DNA from: Rhodococcoides fascians A25f
Lineage (GTDB): Bacteria; Actinomycetota; Actinomycetes; Mycobacteriales; Mycobacteriaceae
Reading direction: 5' to 3'
NCBI RefSeq assembly: GCF_000760935.2
Contig: NZ_CP049745.1
Location: 1-64,000 of the forward strand
Length of the DNA stretch: 64,000 nt
Part shown: positions 59,630-64,000 of the stretch, piece after piece
Position numbering within the stretch: position 1 is the stretch's first letter
Layout of the letters: each line of letters starts with the position of its first letter
The notes under the pieces: model-generated
Database searches by the model: none
What the model was told of the DNA's origin: nothing
The model's input: the letters and a program-made list of their open reading frames with translations, nothing else
Position numbers and translations under genes: made by a program

Positions 59630-59668
59630 CTGCATCATCGGTCCCAACCAGGCATCATCCTGATGCAG
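59630..59668. promoter_or_regulatory. operator of the copG-rep operon
   Basis: CTGCATCA (59630-59637) and its inverse TGATGCAG (59661-59668), with a further GCATCAT at 59652-59658, lie just upstream of the CopG-like start. This is a typical spaced RHH operator. Confidence 0.65.
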
Positions 59669-59789
59669 AATCACGTTAGATTGCTTCAGACACGCCGAAG
59701 GCATCTCTAGGAATTACATCCATGTCGTTCAGTCGCGCGACCCCGTAAGTACGAACCGACAGTGGTCTCAGCCCGGTAGGCCCGGCAGC

Positions 59790-60052
59790 GGGCTCGCCGT
59801 CGCCGTCGACCACTCGCGGGCCACCATCGTCACCGCCGTCGCCCGACCAGACACGAGCATCTACATCGACGGCACGGCCACCGAGATGACAGCGGCAACC
59901 AGGCCACCGTTGCCGTCACCATCGACCGCGTCGTCCAACACAGCAGCGGTGAAATCACCCCGTTCACCGGGTATGCCGGAACCGTCGACCTCGACCGAAC
60001 GGACGACGGCTGGAAGTCTCGAACTACCGCCTTACCGCCACCAACCGCTGAG
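59790..60052 (+). pseudogene. relic of a small secreted/lipoprotein gene
   Basis: Successive frames give LAVAVDHSRATIVTAVARPD, then DSGNQATVAVTIDRVVQHSS, GEITPFTGYAGTVDLDRTDD, GWK, then SNYRLTATNR. This is a beta-sheet C-terminal domain resembling NTF2-like or Mce-associated exported proteins. At least two frameshifts break it, and the N-terminus is missing. Confidence 0.6.
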
Positions 60053-60260
60053 CGGCTTCAGCGCAGAACCCGGGATCGAGTAGGAACAATCCCGTTGGAG
60101 CTCACGCTGTCGGCATACAGTCCGAATGACCATGTGCCCGTGCGCCAACCGTGGCCAGGAGATGGCGGCTAGGGTGTCTCGCGGACAATCAGGCAGTATC
60201 GACAACCACGACCACTGGCTCGCTGCACTAAAGAGCGAACATGAACCAAAATACTCGCTT

Positions 60261-60635
60261 TCAGAAGAAAGTCAGTTGAGCCTCGTCGACACGAACACGA
60301 CCGGACCGCACTCTCCGCAGCGGGGGAGCGACGTCGGCCATCCCGAGGCCGGCACTTGCGCGTCGCAGCAATTCCGCTCGAACCCGAGACCGCTCGACAG
60401 AGCGAGCTCGGCCGATCGACGATTCGCGATCGCTCCATTCCGATTCCCAGACAGCCGATCCCGCTGTCGGCGCATCCAACGCCCGGTCGGTCAATCGATC
60501 GAGAAGTTGATCGAGCCTGTCGATCAGAACCTCGGCGAGGTCTTCGAGCACACGATCGGGCACCTGAATAACGCCGACGGACTCGTTCTCACTCACACGC
60601 GACACTGTAGAGCTGGGCACCGACGAAATCGACAT
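60261..60635 (-). CDS. hypothetical protein (124 aa)
   Basis: From ATG 60635 the frame shows strong third-position GC on the minus strand. The product has an amphipathic helix (VPDRVLEDLAEVLIDRLDQL, then LDRLTDRALDA) and an Arg-rich C-terminal region with RARSVERSRVRAELLRRASA. It is probably soluble and perhaps a coiled coil. No promoter or Shine-Dalgarno stands out. A + strand open frame covers the same DNA but has poorer codon use. No family is recognised. Confidence 0.45.
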   Translation of the reverse strand: MSISSVPSSTVSRVSENESVGVIQVPDRVLEDLAEVLIDRLDQLLDRLTDRALDAPTAGSAVWESEWSDRESSIGRARSVERSRVRAELLRRASAGLGMADVAPPLRRVRSGRVRVDEAQLTFF

Positions 60636-60917
60636 TTGCCGTCACAAGTGCGGCGAGATCAACAACGGCGGGTACCCGTTTTCTTTTCAATGAGGCCCGC
60701 CCCTCAACGCCAATATCACAGTTGCTCCGCCTCCAACACTGCCCTGCTTAGACTTGTCTCCACTGCTTTAGCGGCGAGCCGCTTTCCTTCCCGGCTCGAG
60801 GTGAATGATGCCAAAATAGGGAGATGAGTCATCGCAAACACCGGCCTGATCACGCCGAGAAGGCCAGTCAAAGTGAGACGACCGCGGACATGCCTGGGAT
60901 TAACTGGTTCGCAGCCG

Positions 60918-60944
60918 TAACTAGCGAATGTTGTTCGCTAGTTA
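60918..60944. promoter_or_regulatory. palindromic operator TAACTAGCGAA/TTCGCTAGTTA
   Basis: A perfect 11-bp-arm inverted repeat with a 5-base spacer, about 115 bases upstream of the membrane-protein gene at 61061. It is probably bound by a dimeric repressor. The rest of 60636-61060 shows no gene. Confidence 0.6.
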
Positions 60945-61060
60945 GACTAATTTTAATAGGGGTTCAGCGAGTTATTCTTCGTTTATGCTCGCACCGCCCG
61001 CGTCAGTCCTGCACCATTGGTCCATCAGCAGCGACTTTCTGACGGTAAGGACGCACAGCA

Positions 61061-62047
61061 ATGTCATTCAGCGATAGCTTCAAGCTCACTGTCCTTCCAC
61101 CAGAGCCTCGAAGCGGATCGGGGCAACCGGCCTTTGCGAACTTCTTCACCGCCACTGTCGATGAGACGGGCTCCGTTGCCGAAGCAATCGAGATCGCAGC
61201 CGCCGACGAGCAACTGCAGCTGCCCACGTCGCTCGCAGCCGCCGGGGAAGACCCTCCACCTCCGGACAGCGTGGTCAAGGCGGGGGTCGCGACCGCAAGC
61301 TACAGCGTCAAACGGAAAATCTGCTACGCAGGAGCGGCGTTAGTCGCCGTCGCCGCTGCATGCTGGGCGACCACAGAATGGTTTGCAAAAGAAGACATTG
61401 GCACTCTTCTCGGGACAGCCGCAGGGAAGCCTGTCGAGGGTTTAACGATTTTCGCGGTGTTCTTCGTCGCAGCACTGGGTATCGAACGCCTCCTAGAACC
61501 CATCTCGCGGGCCATCGTCGCTCCGGCCAAAGAGGCGAAACAAGTCCAAGCCAAAGCTGCGGCAAGGACGTGGCAACATGCGATTGACGGAGTCGCAATT
61601 ACTCAAGAGCGTTGGGCCATGGCCGTCAGAGCGGTCGATCACGCGACGGTTACCGCCGCGAACGACCCCACCAACAACGCGCTAGAGACCGCTGCCGCCA
61701 ACGCTGTCTCGAAAGCAAACGACGCAGCGAAAAAAGTCAACACCGCGACGGAGATGGCCAACACCAAGGCTGACCCGGCCGCGGAGGCGGCGGCAAAAGA
61801 GAAGACCGCCAGTTTCGGTGGTGCAGTTCTATTTTGGACCCTCGCTACTATCATTTCGATGTTCGCGGCCGCGAAGCTCAACCTGTACTTTCTGCATACG
61901 GTCGGCATCAGCAGTGGAGCCGTCTGGGTTGAAGTTCTGGCCACGGGTCTCATTATCGGAGCAGGAACGAAGCCATTACACGACGTCGTTGAACTGATCT
62001 CGAAGAAAAAGGATGCCGCAGACCAGAAGGCTGCGAACGCTGGGTAG
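61061..62047 (+). CDS. four-helix membrane protein of unknown function (328 aa)
   Basis: A soluble N-terminus of ~80 residues (FKLTVLPPEPRSGSGQPAFA, then EAIEIAAADEQLQLP). Membrane helices lie at ~87-105 (ICYAGAALVAVAAACWATTE), ~125-145 (GLTIFAVFFVAALGIERLLE), ~252-272 and ~283-303. A long Ala/Asn/Thr-rich coiled coil fills 155-245. The ending GLIIGAGTKPLHDVVELISK, with G-T-K-P-L-H-D, recurs in uncharacterised bacterial membrane proteins. Start ATG 61061. It may sense or transduce a signal at the membrane. Function unknown. Confidence 0.7.
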   Translation: MSFSDSFKLTVLPPEPRSGSGQPAFANFFTATVDETGSVAEAIEIAAADEQLQLPTSLAAAGEDPPPPDSVVKAGVATASYSVKRKICYAGAALVAVAAACWATTEWFAKEDIGTLLGTAAGKPVEGLTIFAVFFVAALGIERLLEPISRAIVAPAKEAKQVQAKAAARTWQHAIDGVAITQERWAMAVRAVDHATVTAANDPTNNALETAAANAVSKANDAAKKVNTATEMANTKADPAAEAAAKEKTASFGGAVLFWTLATIISMFAAAKLNLYFLHTVGISSGAVWVEVLATGLIIGAGTKPLHDVVELISKKKDAADQKAANAG

Positions 62048-62794
62048 GAACGTCGGGTGACAGCAAACCTGAGATTAGATTAGTGACCAGGGGCAGGGAT
62101 CTAACTGCCCAACTTGATCGTCAGTCCGGGCGCACCGGCGTAGGTCTCGCCGCCAACCTTTCTTCTGCGCCAGTCAGCATCTCCTTCTCGACCGCCCAGC
62201 CATAGCCTTCTCTGAACACTGCAGATGCATACTTTCGAGCGGCAGACGACCTGGGACTAGTGACAGGCAGTTGAGAGTGCACGTCCTGCGTAGATATCCG
62301 ACATCTACTGGCGCTCGGTGACATTGAAACCGAGAGATCCACCGAATCAACGCACACACCTGTCCGAGTGACAGTAGAAGCAGGTTGCCACCCGACGTTT
62401 ACCAAGGTGACGATGCAGGTTGTCCAAGATCGCTGTCACCAACTCCCAGATCAGGTGGCAGAGCCCACCTACGTTGCCATCCGATACTTAAGTCCAAGAT
62501 CTCCGAACGGCTCTGCCCTAGAACCCTTTCCAGCCACAACCCTGCATATCAAGACTAGTTCGTATTGCTCGGCCCTTCGCCAGCGGTGCCCGCGTGCGCA
62601 TTCACGGTCAGGATGTCCTGACGGCCGCCAGGCTGTCCCCCACCGGCAGTTTGGGCGTGGAACGACTCGCATCACAATCCCCGGATGCCGATCGCGCGTA
62701 CACAGGTACACGACCAGAACTCGCGACACGACAGATTTGCGTCTTCCGTCAACGCCCACTGCCGGCATACTATGCGGTCCAGCGGCAGTGAAGC
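62048..62794. other. intergenic region without supported gene
   Basis: 750 bases. Long open frames exist on both strands but have unnatural composition and no start signals. Confidence 0.4.
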
Positions 62795-63007
62795 TCATAG
62801 ATTTGGGAGTAAGGACATCAACGCGGTGGCCGCTCGTGCATCGAGCAGCCTCATGCAGATCGCAGTGGCCGAGCAGATGACAACCAGCACTGTACAAAGA
62901 CGAGCCGTCGCCGCCCACCCGGCGGCCGTCGCCGACATCACCGCATCCCAGAATGACGATCGGCGAGGCCACGCCGCGCACCTCGACTTCGACTTACCCA
63001 TGTCCAC
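62795..63007 (-). CDS. possible small membrane protein (70 aa)
   Basis: MDMGKSKSRCAAWPRRSSFW, then a hydrophobic helix TARLCTVLVVICSATAICMR. It has a basic N-terminus and one membrane segment. The gene diverges from 63080 with 72 bases between starts. Coding potential is moderate, and no family is recognised. Confidence 0.35.
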   Translation of the reverse strand: MDMGKSKSRCAAWPRRSSFWDAVMSATAAGWAATARLCTVLVVICSATAICMRLLDARAATALMSLLPNL

Positions 63008-63079
63008 TCCCTAGTCAGCCCGTCTCGATAGCTCGTACTGTTGCTGCTGCGCAGTCCGATGTCGTGACACCAAATTGAC

Positions 63080-63952
63080 ATGGGGGGAACCTTGGGCATC
63101 ATTGAGTCCATAACCGACGAGTTCAACGACCTGGTTGATCGTCCCGGCGGCCTGACCGTCGATAATCTCGTCCACTGCCCGACCATCGTTGCCCTCCTGG
63201 CACACGGTGACGCAGAACAGGCTTATCTAGTAATCGACGGGATCCGGCAGCGCAACGAATCCCGCGACGTCGCGGCCGCATTCGCCCACATAGGAGGCTT
63301 CGGGCACGCCGGTGACAACACCGAGGCCCGGCTGAACGACTTCGCCAAGCAGTTCCCGAGCCCACGTCCACGAAGCGATGAAGAGGACGGCTTCGTAGCA
63401 ACACGCACCGTACGCCGCTGGTCTGCTTCAGGTCGGAAGATGCTCGCCGAGAGAATCATTCACGCCTCGGGAATCGAACCGCCCACGGTGCACCTAGATG
63501 TGTTGCGCAGCAACACCACCGCCGTCACATTGCTCCCCACCATTTATCATATGCACGGTTACGTAATGAACGATCCGCTCCTCATCGTGGTCGGCACACA
63601 GACACACACGATCGTCGCCTTTCCCGCCGAGGAACTTGAGCAGATTGGGACAAACGTCTACCAGCCAGTCAACGCAGTCCAAGCAGACGTTGGCCTGCCT
63701 GTGCACCTGCTACTGATCTGGCAGGGCGAGGTGCAACCCACCGTGGTCACGCGAACAATCGGGTTCGGGGATGACCTCGTCCAGATGGTGTCAATGACGG
63801 CGGGCGCCTGCGGGGTGATGCTCTACCGCGATCAGGACAGCGATGCGATCGACGAGCTCGCCGAAGTCGCCGCCGAAATCGGCCGGCAACACGCTGACGC
63901 CGCGAAGGACCTGCGCGTCGAGTCGCGCGGCCACAGCGTCTCTGAAGACTGA
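63080..63952 (+). CDS. hypothetical protein (290 aa)
   Basis: A 290-residue soluble acidic protein from ATG 63080. The first ~130 residues are helical (SITDEFNDLVDRPGGLTVDN, then AEQAYLVIDGIRQRNESRDV). The second half is alpha/beta with repeated strands (YVMNDPLLIVVGTQTHTIVA, then LPVHLLLIWQGEVQPTVVTR). No signal peptide or membrane helix is visible. No Shine-Dalgarno precedes the ATG, so a leaderless transcript or a later start is possible. Family unknown. Confidence 0.6.
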   Translation: MGGTLGIIESITDEFNDLVDRPGGLTVDNLVHCPTIVALLAHGDAEQAYLVIDGIRQRNESRDVAAAFAHIGGFGHAGDNTEARLNDFAKQFPSPRPRSDEEDGFVATRTVRRWSASGRKMLAERIIHASGIEPPTVHLDVLRSNTTAVTLLPTIYHMHGYVMNDPLLIVVGTQTHTIVAFPAEELEQIGTNVYQPVNAVQADVGLPVHLLLIWQGEVQPTVVTRTIGFGDDLVQMVSMTAGACGVMLYRDQDSDAIDELAEVAAEIGRQHADAAKDLRVESRGHSVSED

Positions 63953-64000
63953 CAGTCCGCGACCAAAATGTGTCGTTCGACAGACCACTGAACAGGACGG

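Noticed and set aside
60126..60827. 233-codon + strand frame
   Set aside because: Codon use is better on the opposite strand (60261-60635), and the frame has no start signal.
62469..62981. 170-codon minus-strand frame
   Set aside because: It has irregular composition, no ribosome-binding site and no recognisable motif.

Overview
The window reads as accessory, plasmid-type DNA from a mycolic-acid actinobacterium, most likely Rhodococcus or a close relative. It has high GC, GTG/TTG and apparently leaderless starts, a cutinase, LGFP repeats and a DUF2637 protein. Plasmid maintenance functions include a ParA with a small DNA-binding partner (42.9-44.1 kb), an AEP-type Rep preceded by a CopG-like repressor (57.4-59.6 kb), two paralogous winged-helix/Rep-like proteins (5.2 and 30.7 kb) and serine resolvases with res-like sites. 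No rRNA, tRNA or CRISPR array was seen.

Layout. 0-9 kb: small plasmid genes, a cutinase-lipoprotein operon, a Rep-like gene, a lipoprotein, and a resolvase translationally coupled to a HEPN-like gene. 9.07-27.54 kb: an 18.5-kb Tn402/Tn5053-type transposon with recognisable terminal repeats and tniA-tniB-tniQ at its right end. Its cargo is a fluoride riboswitch with two crcB genes, a universal stress protein, a decayed MFS gene, a PAP2 phosphatase, a MerR-ACR3-like operon, a LysR-TDT exporter operon, a UDG-superfamily enzyme, a DUF302/ECF sigma/anti-sigma operon, and two adjacent tyrosine recombinases of which one has lost its catalytic residues. The recombinases sit where Tn402 would carry tniR. 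27.7-32 kb: a membrane protein, a frameshifted pentapeptide-repeat gene, a copy of a repeat also found at 0.6-1.8 kb, and the second Rep-like gene.

32-42.6 kb: a nuclease-NACHT STAND protein (probable antiphage defence), a secreted LGFP-NucA/NucB nuclease followed by a small membrane protein that shares a motif with it, a second resolvase with its res region, and truncated DUF5131 and DUF6924 genes. 42.6-46.9 kb: the partition locus with TAGC-rich repeats, then a tyrosine recombinase. 46.9-52.9 kb: a defence-like cluster with a C5 methyltransferase and PD-(D/E)XK enzyme, an AT-rich RelA/SpoT plus nucleoid-associated (NA37) pair, and a DUF559-like nuclease. 53-64 kb: a MerR regulator, a second inactive recombinase homologue, an Orc1/Cdc6-like ATPase, the copG-rep replication module with a probable antisense RNA, decayed sequence, and uncharacterised genes.

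How it fits together. The plasmid backbone (partition, replication, resolution) carries at least one large transposon inserted beside a resolvase res site. It also carries several defence candidates and duplicated segments, which suggests past cointegration of related replicons. The novelty candidates I rate highest are the paired active/inactive tyrosine recombinases replacing the Tn402 resolvase, the copG-ctRNA-rep control region, the RelA/SpoT-NA37 operon, and the secreted nuclease with its motif-sharing partner.
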